In this document: piece after piece, positions 54,868 through 63,735 of the stretch
Layout of the letters: each line of letters begins with the position of its first letter
Position numbering within the stretch: position 1 is the first letter of the stretch
From: Saprospiraceae bacterium
GTDB lineage: Bacteria; Bacteroidota; Bacteroidia; Chitinophagales; Saprospiraceae
Assembly (NCBI GenBank): GCA_016714025.1
Contig: JADJOB010000002.1
Coordinates: forward strand, 1,099,501-1,163,500
Direction: 5' to 3'
Length of the DNA stretch: 64,000 nt
Notes under the pieces: model-generated
What the model saw: the letters and a program-made list of their open reading frames with translations, nothing else
What the model was told of the DNA's origin: nothing
Databases searched by the model: none
Made by a program: the position numbers and the translations under genes

Positions 54868-56004
54868 ATGAAATTCAACACAAAAGTGATTCATTCAGGA
54901 GTGCATCCGGATCCTTCAACAGGGGCGATCATGACACCAATTTTTCAAACGTCTACCTACGTTCAGGATGGCCCTGGAAATCATAAAGGATTTGAATATG
55001 CACGCACTCAAAATCCTACCCGACAAGTGCTTGAAGAAAATTTAGCAGCGCTCGAAAATGGTTATGGTGGAATTTGTTTTGGCAGTGGATTGGCTGCTAT
55101 GGATGCGGTAATTAAATTATTGAAAAGTGGAGATGAAGTACTCGCAACAAACGATTTGTATGGAGGCTCGTATCGCTTGCTTGTGCGAATATTTAAACAA
55201 TTTGGAATTGATAGCAGATTTATACCCATGCAGGATGCTCAGTTTGTTGCATCCCAAATTAAAGACAATACCAAATTGATCTGGATTGAAACACCAACAA
55301 ATCCAATGTTAAATATTGTTGATATTGCTGCCATATGTCAACTCGCGAAACAACGAAACATCTTAGTTTGTGTTGACAATACCTTCGCTTCACCCTATTT
55401 ACAAACCCCTTTAGACTTAGGTGCAGATTTAGTATTGCATTCAGCAACAAAATATTTAGGTGGACATTCCGATGTAGTCCATGGTGCAATCATCAGTAAG
55501 ACCAAAGAATTGTACGAAGCACTTAAATTCATCCAAAATGCCAGTGGGGCCGTTCCAGGTCCGATGGATTGTTTTTTGGTATTGCGAGGCATTAAAACCC
55601 TCCATTTAAGAGTTCAACGTTCATGCGACAATGCAAAGCAGATTGCTAATTATTTAGTAAAGCATCCCAAAATCTCTAGAGTCCTTTATCCTGGGTTTGA
55701 AGATCATCCGGGACATTTGATAGCCAAAAAACAAATGAATGATTTTGGAGCCATGATTTCATTTGATTTGAAAGATGGTCAATTTGAAACTGCAAAAGGC
55801 ATCCTTTCAAAAACCAAAATTTTTGCTTGCGCAGAATCCCTTGGAGGGGTGGAATCTTTAATCGGTCATCCCGCCAGCATGACCCATGCTTCAATTCCAA
55901 AAGAGGACCGGCTCGCCAATGGGCTCACCGACAGTTTGATACGATTAAGTATAGGCGTGGAAGATGTAAATGATTTGATAGCGGATCTCGATCAAGCCAT
56001 TTAA
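54868..56004 (+). CDS. Cystathionine gamma-synthase/lyase-family PLP enzyme
   Basis: This 378-residue Cys/Met-metabolism PLP enzyme has FEYARTQNPTRQVLEENLAALENG, the substrate motif CFGSGLAAMDAVIKLLKSGDEVLATNDLYGGSYRL, VDNTFASPYLQTPLDLGADLVLHSATKYLGGHSDVVHGAI (with the PLP-binding Lys) and ESLGGVESLIGHPASMTHASIP at the end. The family includes cystathionine gamma-synthase, gamma-lyase and methionine gamma-lyase; the sequence alone cannot separate them. It starts 27 bp after a terminator and so has its own promoter. Confidence 0.93.
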   Translation: MKFNTKVIHSGVHPDPSTGAIMTPIFQTSTYVQDGPGNHKGFEYARTQNPTRQVLEENLAALENGYGGICFGSGLAAMDAVIKLLKSGDEVLATNDLYGGSYRLLVRIFKQFGIDSRFIPMQDAQFVASQIKDNTKLIWIETPTNPMLNIVDIAAICQLAKQRNILVCVDNTFASPYLQTPLDLGADLVLHSATKYLGGHSDVVHGAIISKTKELYEALKFIQNASGAVPGPMDCFLVLRGIKTLHLRVQRSCDNAKQIANYLVKHPKISRVLYPGFEDHPGHLIAKKQMNDFGAMISFDLKDGQFETAKGILSKTKIFACAESLGGVESLIGHPASMTHASIPKEDRLANGLTDSLIRLSIGVEDVNDLIADLDQAI

Positions 56005-56134
56005 GTAAATGTCTGAAATTCCAAATTTTTATTAGGTACAATCTCTGGATTCAATTTTATTATTTGGTTTTTTAGCGAAGTTCCTGACTTCAATTATAAT
56101 GCAGTTTTGCATTCCATTATTGGCATTTCCATCA

Positions 56135-56142
56135 TAGCTTTG
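56135..56142 (+). promoter_or_regulatory. Bacteroidota -7 box (TAGCTTTG) for the sdh operon
   Basis: TAGCTTTG matches TAxxTTTG, 23 bp before the sdhC ATG. Confidence 0.55.
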
Positions 56143-56164
56143 CCGCTGAAAACCAGTCTAATCT

Positions 56165-56854
56165 ATGAAATGGTTCATTGATTTTTTATTTCGATCATCG
56201 ATCGGCCGCAAAGTGGTCATGAGTCTGAGCGGGATCTTTTTAATGCTTTTCCTGATCGTACACTTATTGGGAAATTTGCAATTGCTCAGAGATGATCAAG
56301 GCATGCAATTTAATTTGTACACCTATTTTATGACGCATAATCCGCTGATTAAATTGATTTCGTATTCGTTGTATTTTACCATTATACTTCACAGCATTCA
56401 GGGAATCTACCTGGCTTGGGTAAATCGAAAAGCCAAAGGAAGTAAGTATGCGGTTTCAACCAATACGGGTGACAGTTTTTTTGCAAAATATATGATTCAT
56501 TTGGGACTTTTAATTTTAGTCTTTCTGCTGATTCACATGTATCAGTTTTGGTTGCAAATGAAACTGGGTGCTGTTCCTGTATTAAAATATCCTGGCCACG
56601 ATCATGATTACCAGGATTTATATACTCCGGTTGTTGAAGTGTATAAAAATATTGGGTATGTAATTTTTTATACAGTTTCAATGATATTCATTGCGATGCA
56701 TTTAATCCATGGATTTCATTCGGCATTTCAATCATTGGGAATTAACCATAAAAAATACAACGGACTCATTCGGACTCTTGGATGGCTATATGCTATTTTA
56801 GTTCCATTGGGATTTGCAATTTTACCGATCTATATTTATTTAACGCAGGCTTAA
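56165..56854 (+). CDS. sdhC: Succinate dehydrogenase/fumarate reductase cytochrome b subunit
   Basis: This 229-residue membrane anchor has about five helices. It opens with RSSIGRKVVMSLSGIFLMLFLIVHLLGNLQLL and has conserved His residues in IVHLLGN, LHSIQGIYLA, LIHMYQF and MHLIHGFHSAFQSLG that are likely ligands of two haems b, as in the single-subunit type B anchors of Bacteroides and Wolinella fumarate reductases. The operon sdhC-sdhA-sdhB is complete, with 6 bp between sdhC and the sdhA ATG. Confidence 0.94.
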   Translation: MKWFIDFLFRSSIGRKVVMSLSGIFLMLFLIVHLLGNLQLLRDDQGMQFNLYTYFMTHNPLIKLISYSLYFTIILHSIQGIYLAWVNRKAKGSKYAVSTNTGDSFFAKYMIHLGLLILVFLLIHMYQFWLQMKLGAVPVLKYPGHDHDYQDLYTPVVEVYKNIGYVIFYTVSMIFIAMHLIHGFHSAFQSLGINHKKYNGLIRTLGWLYAILVPLGFAILPIYIYLTQA

Positions 56855-56860
56855 TTGAAT

Positions 56861-58864
56861 ATGAAAACCATCCAATCAAAAATACCGGAAGGAACGCTTG
56901 ATAAGAAATGGACCAGTTATAAATCTAAAGTACCTTTAGTATCACCGGCCAATAAACGTAAAATAGACATCATCGTGGTGGGCACTGGATTGGCAGGAGC
57001 TGCAGCAGCAGCCAGTCTGGGTGAATTGGGTTACCAGGTCCATTGTTTTACATTTCATGACAGTCCCAGAAGAGCACACAGCATCGCTGCACAAGGCGGA
57101 ATCAATGCTGCTAAAAATTATATGAATGATGGAGACAGTGTCTATCGTTTGTTTTATGATACAATCAAGGGTGGGGATTACCGCGCGCGCGAAGCCAATG
57201 TGTATCGTTTGGCCGAAGTCAGTGCAGCCATTATAGATCAAGCCGTAGCACAGGGTGTTCCTTTTGCCAGGGAATATGGGGGCTTATTGGAAAACCGCTC
57301 ATTTGGTGGAGTTCAGGTGAGTCGTACCTTTTATGCAAGAGGACAAACCGGGCAACAATTATTAATTGGCGCTTATCAATCCTTGAGCCGACAAATTTCT
57401 TTGGGGAATGTAAAAATGTACAATCGCCATGAAATGTTGGAATTGGTATTAATTGATGGAAAAGCCAGAGGCATCATTGCACGTAATTTATTGAATGGTA
57501 AATTAGAACGTTTTGGTGCTCATTGTGTGGTTTTAGGAACGGGCGGTTATGGTAACGTTTTTTACTTATCTACCAACGCCATGGGTTCCAATGCAACTGC
57601 AATATGGAAAGCAGTTCGCCAGGGAGCCTATTTAGCGAATCCTTGTTTTACACAAATTCATCCAACGTGTATTCCGGTATCCGGCGATTATCAATCCAAA
57701 TTGACCTTGATGTCTGAATCGCTTCGAAACGATGGACGCGTTTGGGTACCTGCCAAAAAAGAGGATGCAGAAGCCATTCGAAATGGAAAGAAATCCGCAA
57801 ATGATATTTTAGAATCGGATCGTGACTATTTTTTAGAACGTCGCTATCCTGCATTTGGAAATTTAGTTCCCAGAGATGTAGCTTCCCGTGCTGCAAAAGT
57901 GGAATGTGATAAAGGTTTGGGAGTAAGTCCTACCGGACTTGCTGTTTATCTTGATTTTTCTGCAGCGATCCAGCGGTATGGAAAATCAAAAGCACATGTA
58001 CTGGGTTTACATAACCCTGATGAAAATACCATAAGAAATTTAGGTGAAAAACAGGTCGAAGAAAAATACGGCAACCTGTTTGAAATGTATGAAAAGATTA
58101 CCGGCGAAAATCCATATAAAACACCGATGAAAATTTATCCGGCTGTTCATTATACAATGGGTGGATTGTGGGTAGATTATAATTTGGAAACCAATATTCC
58201 GGGTTTATTTGCAACCGGAGAAGCCAATTTTTCTGATCATGGTGCCAATCGCCTGGGTGCATCGGCTTTGATGCAGGGACTGGCGGATGGTTATTTCGTG
58301 TTGCCTTATACCATTGGTAATTTTTTATCAGAAGATATCCGCACTGCAAAAATTGATACAAAAGATGCTGCATTTATAAATGCAGAAGAAAAAGTTCAGC
58401 AACGATTAAATCAACTGATAAGTATAAAAGGAAACACATCTGTAGAAACCTTTCATCGCCGTCTTGGAAAAATTATGTGGGATTATTGCGGCATGGCACG
58501 CAACGCAGAAGGATTACAAAAAGCCAGAAAATTGGTTCAGGAATTGCGAACTGATTTTTGGAAAGATGTATTCGTGCCAGGAACAACAAATGAATTTAAT
58601 CCGGAATTGGAAAAAGCAGGCCGCGTTGCAGATTTTATTGAATTGGGTGAACTGATGATCGTTGATGCTTTGCATCGAAATGAATCTTGCGGTGGACATT
58701 TTCGGGAAGAATACCAAACGGGTGAAGGGGAAACCTTACGCGACGATGAAAATTTTGCCTATGTCGCAGCCTGGTTCTGGCCAAATCTCGAAAACGAACC
58801 GGAATTAATAAAAGAAAAATTGGAATTTGAAAATGTAAAAATTGCAAGCAGAAGCTATAAGTAA
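56861..58864 (+). CDS. sdhA: Succinate dehydrogenase/fumarate reductase flavoprotein subunit
   Basis: The 667-residue FAD subunit interconverts succinate and fumarate. It has the Rossmann motif IIVVGTGLAGAAAAASLGELG, the covalent-FAD His in HSIAAQGGINAAKNY, the active-site blocks QIHPTC and RLGASALMQGLADGYFVLPY, and the C-terminal RNESCGGHFREE. The Bacteroidota-type length is a little over the usual ~590-640. The ATG at 56861 is preferred to a TTG two codons earlier. It couples to the quinone through SdhB and SdhC. Confidence 0.96.
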   Translation: MKTIQSKIPEGTLDKKWTSYKSKVPLVSPANKRKIDIIVVGTGLAGAAAAASLGELGYQVHCFTFHDSPRRAHSIAAQGGINAAKNYMNDGDSVYRLFYDTIKGGDYRAREANVYRLAEVSAAIIDQAVAQGVPFAREYGGLLENRSFGGVQVSRTFYARGQTGQQLLIGAYQSLSRQISLGNVKMYNRHEMLELVLIDGKARGIIARNLLNGKLERFGAHCVVLGTGGYGNVFYLSTNAMGSNATAIWKAVRQGAYLANPCFTQIHPTCIPVSGDYQSKLTLMSESLRNDGRVWVPAKKEDAEAIRNGKKSANDILESDRDYFLERRYPAFGNLVPRDVASRAAKVECDKGLGVSPTGLAVYLDFSAAIQRYGKSKAHVLGLHNPDENTIRNLGEKQVEEKYGNLFEMYEKITGENPYKTPMKIYPAVHYTMGGLWVDYNLETNIPGLFATGEANFSDHGANRLGASALMQGLADGYFVLPYTIGNFLSEDIRTAKIDTKDAAFINAEEKVQQRLNQLISIKGNTSVETFHRRLGKIMWDYCGMARNAEGLQKARKLVQELRTDFWKDVFVPGTTNEFNPELEKAGRVADFIELGELMIVDALHRNESCGGHFREEYQTGEGETLRDDENFAYVAAWFWPNLENEPELIKEKLEFENVKIASRSYK

Positions 58865-58942
58865 TTAGGAATTATGAATTAAAAATTAAGAATTGAAATC
58901 TTATAATTCACCAATTCAGTTTTCTATCATTAAATCATCCTC

Positions 58943-59686
58943 ATGAAACTTAATTTAAAAATCTGGCGTCAAAAAAATAGTGAAGCAAAAGGTGCTTTTG
59001 AAAATTACGAAGTGCTTGCTAATGAGCACATGTCTTTTTTAGAAATGCTGGATGTATTGAATGAACAATTGATTGATGCAAAAAAAGATCCGGTAGCTTT
59101 TGATCATGATTGCAGAGAAGGAATTTGTGGAGCTTGCAGTATGGTGATCAATGGAAGACCGCACGGACCAAATGGAGGGACTACAACCTGTCAATTGCAT
59201 ATGCGCTACTTTAAAAATGGAGACGATATTGTCATTGAACCATTTCGTGCGAGGTCGTTTCCGGTAGTCAAGGATTTGGTGGTTGACCGCTCTGCTTTTG
59301 ATCGCATCATCCAGGCAGGTGGTTTTATATCGGTAAATACCGGTCAGGCACAGGATGGAAATGCGATTCCGGTTTCCAGAGAACAGTCGTCCAAAGCGTT
59401 TGATGCGGCTGCTTGTATTGGTTGTGGCGCCTGTGTTGCAGCCTGTCCGAATGGTTCGGCTATGTTGTTTACAGCTGCTAAAATCTCCCATTTGGGATTG
59501 TTACCCCAGGGTAAAATCGAACATCTGAGGCGGACGCAAGATATGGTTAAGCAAATGGATGCTGAAGGTTTTGGCTTTTGCAGCAATATTGGAGCATGTG
59601 AAGCTGAATGTCCTAAAGAGATCAGCCTTGAAAATATAGCACGGATGAATCGGGCCTTAATTCAGGCAAGTCTTAGTTCTGAGTAG
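58943..59686 (+). CDS. sdhB: Succinate dehydrogenase/fumarate reductase iron-sulfur subunit
   Basis: The 247-residue electron-transfer subunit has three cluster motifs in order: [2Fe-2S] CREGICGACSM, [4Fe-4S] CIGCGACVAACPNGS and [3Fe-4S] CSNIGACEAECP. It passes electrons from SdhA to SdhC. It is 78 bp after sdhA, with an AT-rich gap that has no evident terminator. Confidence 0.96.
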   Translation: MKLNLKIWRQKNSEAKGAFENYEVLANEHMSFLEMLDVLNEQLIDAKKDPVAFDHDCREGICGACSMVINGRPHGPNGGTTTCQLHMRYFKNGDDIVIEPFRARSFPVVKDLVVDRSAFDRIIQAGGFISVNTGQAQDGNAIPVSREQSSKAFDAAACIGCGACVAACPNGSAMLFTAAKISHLGLLPQGKIEHLRRTQDMVKQMDAEGFGFCSNIGACEAECPKEISLENIARMNRALIQASLSSE

Positions 59687-59715
59687 ATTTTTTTTCCGGA
59701 ATTGCACATTGGGTT

Positions 59716-59723
59716 TATATTTG
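59716..59723 (+). promoter_or_regulatory. Bacteroidota -7 box (TATATTTG) for tRNA-Asn
   Basis: TATATTTG matches TAxxTTTG, 16 bp before the mature tRNA 5' end. Confidence 0.6.
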
Positions 59724-59739
59724 CAGTCCGTTTTAATAA

Positions 59740-59813
59740 GCCTCCTTAGCTCAGTTGGTTAGAGCGTCGGACTGTTAATCCGCAGGTCCTTGGTTCGAGC
59801 CCAAGAGGAGGCG
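59740..59813 (+). tRNA. tRNA-Asn (GTT anticodon)
   Basis: The 74-nt gene folds as a cloverleaf: acceptor stem GCCTCCT / AGGAGGC (7 bp perfect), D arm GCTC / GAGC, anticodon loop CTGTTAA with anticodon GTT and T arm CTTGG-TTCGAGC-CCAAG. The anticodon stem's outer pair (T/C) is mismatched. CCA is not encoded. Confidence 0.95.
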
Positions 59814-59817
59814 CAAA

Positions 59818-59848
59818 AAAGCCCAAGAGGTAATACCTGTTGGGCTTT
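59818..59848 (+). terminator. Terminator after tRNA-Asn
   Basis: The stem AAAGCCCAA / TTGGGCTTT encloses a second stem AGGT / ACCT. The T run on the plus strand is only 3 nt plus later Ts. Its left arm repeats 10 nt of the tRNA (GCCCAAGAGG). Confidence 0.75.
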
Positions 59849-59871
59849 CATTTTTGTTTAAAATCTTGATT

Positions 59872-60810
59872 ATGAGCATTCTCACGATTGGAAGTATGGC
59901 ATTCGACAGCATCGAAACCCCTTTTGGTAATGCCCCTAAAGTCATTGGCGGAGCTTGTACTTATATCAGTTGGGCTGCTTCATACTGGTATCATGACATT
60001 AAATTGTGTTCAATTATAGGGGATGATTTTCCGGAGGAAGAAATTCAGGCACTTCAAAAAAGAGGGGTCAATATGGATGGATTGGTGCGGGTGCCTGGCA
60101 AAAAGTCTTTTTTTTGGGCTGGAAAATACCATCAGGATATGAACAGCCGGGATACCTTAACCACAGATCTCAATGTATTAGCAGATTTTGATCCGAAACT
60201 TCCGGAATCTTATAAATCCAGTGATTACATTATGCTTGGAAATCTGACCCCAGACATCCAAATGGCAGTATTGGATCAATTGACTAAAAAACCGAAACTC
60301 ATCGTCCTGGATACAATGAATTTTTGGATGAATAATTCCCTGGAAACCCTTTTAAAAGTAATCGCACGGGTCGATGTCCTGACCATTAATGATGAGGAAG
60401 CCCGCCAATTGTCCGGTGAACATAGCCTGGTAAGAGCTGCAGCCAAAATTCATCAAATGGGTCCGGCATACCTTGTAATTAAAAAAGGGGAACACGGCGC
60501 TTTGTTATTTCACAACGGACAAATATTTTTTGCACCTGGTTTACCGGTCGCTGACGTGATCGATCCCACAGGAGCAGGCGACAGTTTTGCAGGCGGTATG
60601 ATCGGGTATTTGGCACGGACCGATAATACCAGTTTTGTCAATATGAAAACCGCCATCATCTACGGGTCGACCATGGCTTCGTTTTGTGTGGAAGACTTTA
60701 GTCTGAATAACCTCCGTAATTTAAAACAAGAGCAAATTCACGAGAGAATTCGGCAATTTGAGCAACTCTCTACCTTTGATGTTCGTGAACTTACCCTTGC
60801 TACTAATTAA
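59872..60810 (+). CDS. PfkB-family sugar/nucleoside kinase
   Basis: This 312-residue ribokinase-like kinase starts SILTIGSMAFDSIETPFGNAPKVIGGACTYISWAASYW, continues with a Gly-Gly sugar-binding motif (VIGGA) and ends with the catalytic DPTGAGDSFAGGMIGYL, whose GAGD carries the base Asp near residue 235. The substrate (adenosine, ribose, fructose or other) cannot be read. The ATG at 59872 was chosen; an earlier start adds 6 unrelated residues. Related Bacteroidota proteins are usually annotated simply as PfkB carbohydrate kinases. Confidence 0.88.
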   Translation: MSILTIGSMAFDSIETPFGNAPKVIGGACTYISWAASYWYHDIKLCSIIGDDFPEEEIQALQKRGVNMDGLVRVPGKKSFFWAGKYHQDMNSRDTLTTDLNVLADFDPKLPESYKSSDYIMLGNLTPDIQMAVLDQLTKKPKLIVLDTMNFWMNNSLETLLKVIARVDVLTINDEEARQLSGEHSLVRAAAKIHQMGPAYLVIKKGEHGALLFHNGQIFFAPGLPVADVIDPTGAGDSFAGGMIGYLARTDNTSFVNMKTAIIYGSTMASFCVEDFSLNNLRNLKQEQIHERIRQFEQLSTFDVRELTLATN

Positions 60811-61028
60811 AATGACTCTTTGTTAGAAAAATCAGACGGTTCTAGGATAAAAACATTTTCTACCGCTGTTTCAAAAATTGCTGCCAGCTTTAATGCCAAT
60901 ATGGTGGATGGAACATATTTTGAGGATTCTATTGCATAAATCGTTTGTCTGCTGACAGACACCGCTTTGGCCAATTCATCCTGAGTCATATTTTTTATGG
61001 CCCGAAATACTTTCAGTTGATTTTTCAT
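60807..61028 (-). CDS. XRE-family helix-turn-helix regulator
   Basis: This 73-residue DNA-binding protein has the HTH core MTQDELAKAVSVSRQTIYAIESSKYVPSTILALKLAAIF (residues ~13-50), the YozG-like class. Its start overlaps the stop of the upstream membrane-protein gene as ATGA, so both are made together. It converges on the PfkB gene (overlap 4 bp at the stops). It may repress its own operon. Confidence 0.9.
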   Translation of the reverse strand: MKNQLKVFRAIKNMTQDELAKAVSVSRQTIYAIESSKYVPSTILALKLAAIFETAVENVFILEPSDFSNKESF

Positions 61029-61492
61029 TCGGCACTTGAATTTGAGCGATGAATCAAATAACTAAATCGCAGTACATAAATCGTCGGAATAGAGATCATA
61101 TTAAAAATCATGCAAATAAAAAATCCGGTTCCATAAAAAAACAACAAAGTGAATCCTAATAAAAAACAACTCATCAGAGTAGACCACATTAAGGCATTGT
61201 AACGCATTTGAATGGTAAACTCATCTTCGATTTGCAATTTGGAAAAACCGGTAAACAACAAGCCTAAAACATAGCATATCCCTATTAATTCCATGGTGAG
61301 ATTATCTTCAATCAAACTGAAATACGAGCTATGGCCCATAAATTGATCCTGATACACAGCAAACATGGGTAATTTTAAAAAATCAACTTCAAAATCCGTG
61401 AAAATGCAATACAATCCGGCTAAAAAGGAAGGAATTAAGAGGTACCAACCCAGTTTACGGGTCCAGGGAGGGAAAAACAACAAGATTTTCAT
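61025..61492 (-). CDS. Small polytopic membrane protein partner of the XRE regulator
   Basis: This 155-residue product has about four hydrophobic segments (LGWYLLIPSFLAGLYCIF, LIGICYVLGLLFTGF, ALMWSTLMSCFLLGFTLLFFY, FICMIFNMISIPTIYVL) and basic loops. I recognise no family motif, but membrane proteins of this size often precede a YozG-type regulator in Bacteroidota. The ATGA overlap with the HTH gene supports a shared regulatory role. Function unknown. Confidence 0.7.
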   Translation of the reverse strand: MKILLFFPPWTRKLGWYLLIPSFLAGLYCIFTDFEVDFLKLPMFAVYQDQFMGHSSYFSLIEDNLTMELIGICYVLGLLFTGFSKLQIEDEFTIQMRYNALMWSTLMSCFLLGFTLLFFYGTGFFICMIFNMISIPTIYVLRFSYLIHRSNSSAE

Positions 61493-61577
61493 AATTGTAA
61501 ATTAAACTTTACATTATATAAAGCATACTTTACAATTTTGTTGTTTTAATATTGTTTATTTGTAAAATATTAACAAA

Positions 61578-62624
61578 TTATGCTTCCTGATTAGCCAACT
61601 GTCCGCAAGCCGCATCGATGTCTTTTCCCCGGCTTCTTCTAACGGTAATCATGATGCCGTGTTTACGTACTTCCTGTGCAAATCGATTGATTTGGTCTTC
61701 TGAAGATTTAATAAAATCCATTCCCGGCACGGTATTGTATTCAATGATATTGACTCTTACAGGAAATTGACTGCACAATCGTATCAGGTTTTTAGCATCC
61801 GAAATCTGATCATTAAAATTTTCAAAAGCAATGTATTCGTAACTGATTCGGTTACCGGTTTTTTTATAAAAGTATTTCAAGGATTCAATCAGACTGGCCA
61901 GATTATTTGTTTCATTGATGGCCATCATTTTATTTCGTTTCACATCATCTCCTGCATGTAAAGAAAGTGCTAGATTAACTTTCAAGCCATCGTCAGCCAG
62001 TTTTTTAATCATCTTAGAAATACCTGCTGTAGATAAGGTAATCCGTTTGGCAGACAACATTGGCCCATTCGAAGAAGTCAGTCTTTCAATACTCTGTATT
62101 ACATTTTTATAATTGAGCAGCGGCTCACCCATACCCATGTAGACTATATTACTAAGGGGTTTCCCATAAATTTCCAAACATTTTTTATTGACTAAAACAT
62201 ATTGGTCAAAAATTTCTGAAGCGCTTAATTGTCGCAGCAAACCCATTTGACCCGTTGCACAAAACGCACAGGATAAACTACATCCCGCTTGTGATGAAAC
62301 ACAGACTGTAAATCGGTTTTCTTCTGGAACGGGGATTAAAACCGATTCAATAAATGGTCCGTCAAATAATTTAAAACGAAATTTGATGGTTCCATCCAAA
62401 CTAGTTTGAATTTTACTTTCGGTAAGTGAAGGAATAAAATAATGCTCGTTGAGATAGCTTCTTTGGACTTTGGATAAATTGCTCATAGCTTCAATGTCCC
62501 GGATCGCATGTTTCCAAAGCCATTCATCCAATTGTTTTAATCGGTATTTTTCCCAACCCTGCTGAAGTAAATTTTCAAATAATTTTTCTTTAGGGCCATT
62601 TAATAAATCAATTTTATCAAGCAT
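61578..62624 (-). CDS. rlmN: 23S rRNA A2503 / tRNA A37 methyltransferase RlmN
   Basis: This 348-residue radical-SAM enzyme methylates C2 of A2503 in 23S rRNA and A37 in tRNA. The cluster motif is C-x3-C-x2-C in AGCSLSCAFCATGQMG, followed by NIVYMGMGEPLLNYKNV, ITLSTAGI, VNLALSLHAG and the C-terminal RRSRGKDIDAACGQL, whose Cys is the methyl-carrying residue. The start at 62624 was chosen, as the first six codons of the longer frame are not family-like. Confidence 0.96.
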   Translation of the reverse strand: MLDKIDLLNGPKEKLFENLLQQGWEKYRLKQLDEWLWKHAIRDIEAMSNLSKVQRSYLNEHYFIPSLTESKIQTSLDGTIKFRFKLFDGPFIESVLIPVPEENRFTVCVSSQAGCSLSCAFCATGQMGLLRQLSASEIFDQYVLVNKKCLEIYGKPLSNIVYMGMGEPLLNYKNVIQSIERLTSSNGPMLSAKRITLSTAGISKMIKKLADDGLKVNLALSLHAGDDVKRNKMMAINETNNLASLIESLKYFYKKTGNRISYEYIAFENFNDQISDAKNLIRLCSQFPVRVNIIEYNTVPGMDFIKSSEDQINRFAQEVRKHGIMITVRRSRGKDIDAACGQLANQEA

Positions 62625-62709
62625 CGTCCACAAAAATAACACAGAGAATCTGGCAATTTTGAAAACAATATGCTAATTCAGATCGTATATACTAAGTTAT
62701 CAGTAGCAT

Positions 62710-63735
62710 ATGAAAATTAAAATTGAATACCTCCTTTTCCTTGCTTTGTTTATAATTGGTTGTGGCAGTCTCCGGCCCAAGCAAGCATTTGAGCAAATAC
62801 CCATTCCACCGGCTCCGGATTATTCCAAACCGGAAAACTGGGCGGCATTGCCTCAAAAAGTCGATCCGGCTGATTCAACACCTGAAGGTTTGAGGGACGA
62901 CCAACTCTTCAGTCAGGCCGATGTGTTCTTTTTGCATCCTACCAGTTACCTGGACGGTAAAAAGCACAATACCTGGAATGCTGCTTTGAACGACGAAAAA
63001 ATTAATAATAAAACCGATTTGGGAAGTATTTTATATCAGGCCAGTTTGTTTAACAATGTTGGAAAAATATATGCCCCTCGATACCGTCAGGCACATTTAT
63101 ATGCTTTTTTTTCCAAAGACACAAGCTCTTCAAAAAAAGCATTGGATTTAGCTTATAACGATATAAAACAAGCGTTTGAATATTATCTGGAACATTACAA
63201 TAACGGAAGGCCGATCATACTTGCTGGACACAGCCAGGGAGCCAGACATCTGATTCATTTGATGAAAGATTATTTTGACAATAATATTCTCAGAAGAAAA
63301 TTAGTTGTTTGTTATGCACTAGGATTTCCAATTCCGACCGACTTGTATAAATTTTTAAAGCCCTGCGAAGACTCGAATGAAACAGGATGTATTTGCAGTT
63401 GGAGATCGTATAAAATTGGACACGAACCCAAATTTCTTGAAACTGAAAAAGAATCCATCGTCATAACCAATCCACTGGATTGGACTACACAAAGAGGCGT
63501 TTACTCTGATAAATCAAAAAACAAAGGCTCCGTCATTGACAATATTCAAGCAGCACCAGTCCCAGGATTGTCTGGAGCAGAAATTTACAAAACGATATTA
63601 TGGGTTGATAAACCAAAATTTAAAGGAAGTTTTTTGTATCCGTTTTCAAATTTTCACAGAGGAGATTTCAATATTTTTTACATGAATGTTCGTGAGAATG
63701 TACAACAACGATTAAATGCTTTTTGGAAACAATAA
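62710..63735 (+). CDS. DUF3089-family alpha/beta-hydrolase lipoprotein
   Basis: This 341-residue predicted lipoprotein has a lipobox IIGC (Cys18). The DUF3089 region opens ADVFFLHPTSYLDGKKHNTWNAALND, then PRYRQAHLYAFFS, and has the nucleophile elbow AGHSQGARHLIHLMKDYF with Ser175. The late LYPFSNFHRGDFNIFYMNVRENVQQRL completes the family pattern. DUF3089 is an alpha/beta-hydrolase clan member; its substrate is not known. It is divergent from rlmN across 85 bp. Confidence 0.88.
   Translation: MKIKIEYLLFLALFIIGCGSLRPKQAFEQIPIPPAPDYSKPENWAALPQKVDPADSTPEGLRDDQLFSQADVFFLHPTSYLDGKKHNTWNAALNDEKINNKTDLGSILYQASLFNNVGKIYAPRYRQAHLYAFFSKDTSSSKKALDLAYNDIKQAFEYYLEHYNNGRPIILAGHSQGARHLIHLMKDYFDNNILRRKLVVCYALGFPIPTDLYKFLKPCEDSNETGCICSWRSYKIGHEPKFLETEKESIVITNPLDWTTQRGVYSDKSKNKGSVIDNIQAAPVPGLSGAEIYKTILWVDKPKFKGSFLYPFSNFHRGDFNIFYMNVRENVQQRLNAFWKQ

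Noticed and set aside
59039..59491. 150-codon ORF antisense to sdhB
   Set aside because: The sense strand encodes all three Fe-S motifs of SdhB; the antisense product is Ser/Ile/Thr-rich without a domain.
59740..61492. Possible integrated element at tRNA-Asn (XRE regulator and membrane gene nearby)
   Set aside because: No integrase, no flanking attachment repeat beyond 10 nt, and the neighbouring PfkB and rlmN genes are ordinary chromosomal genes.
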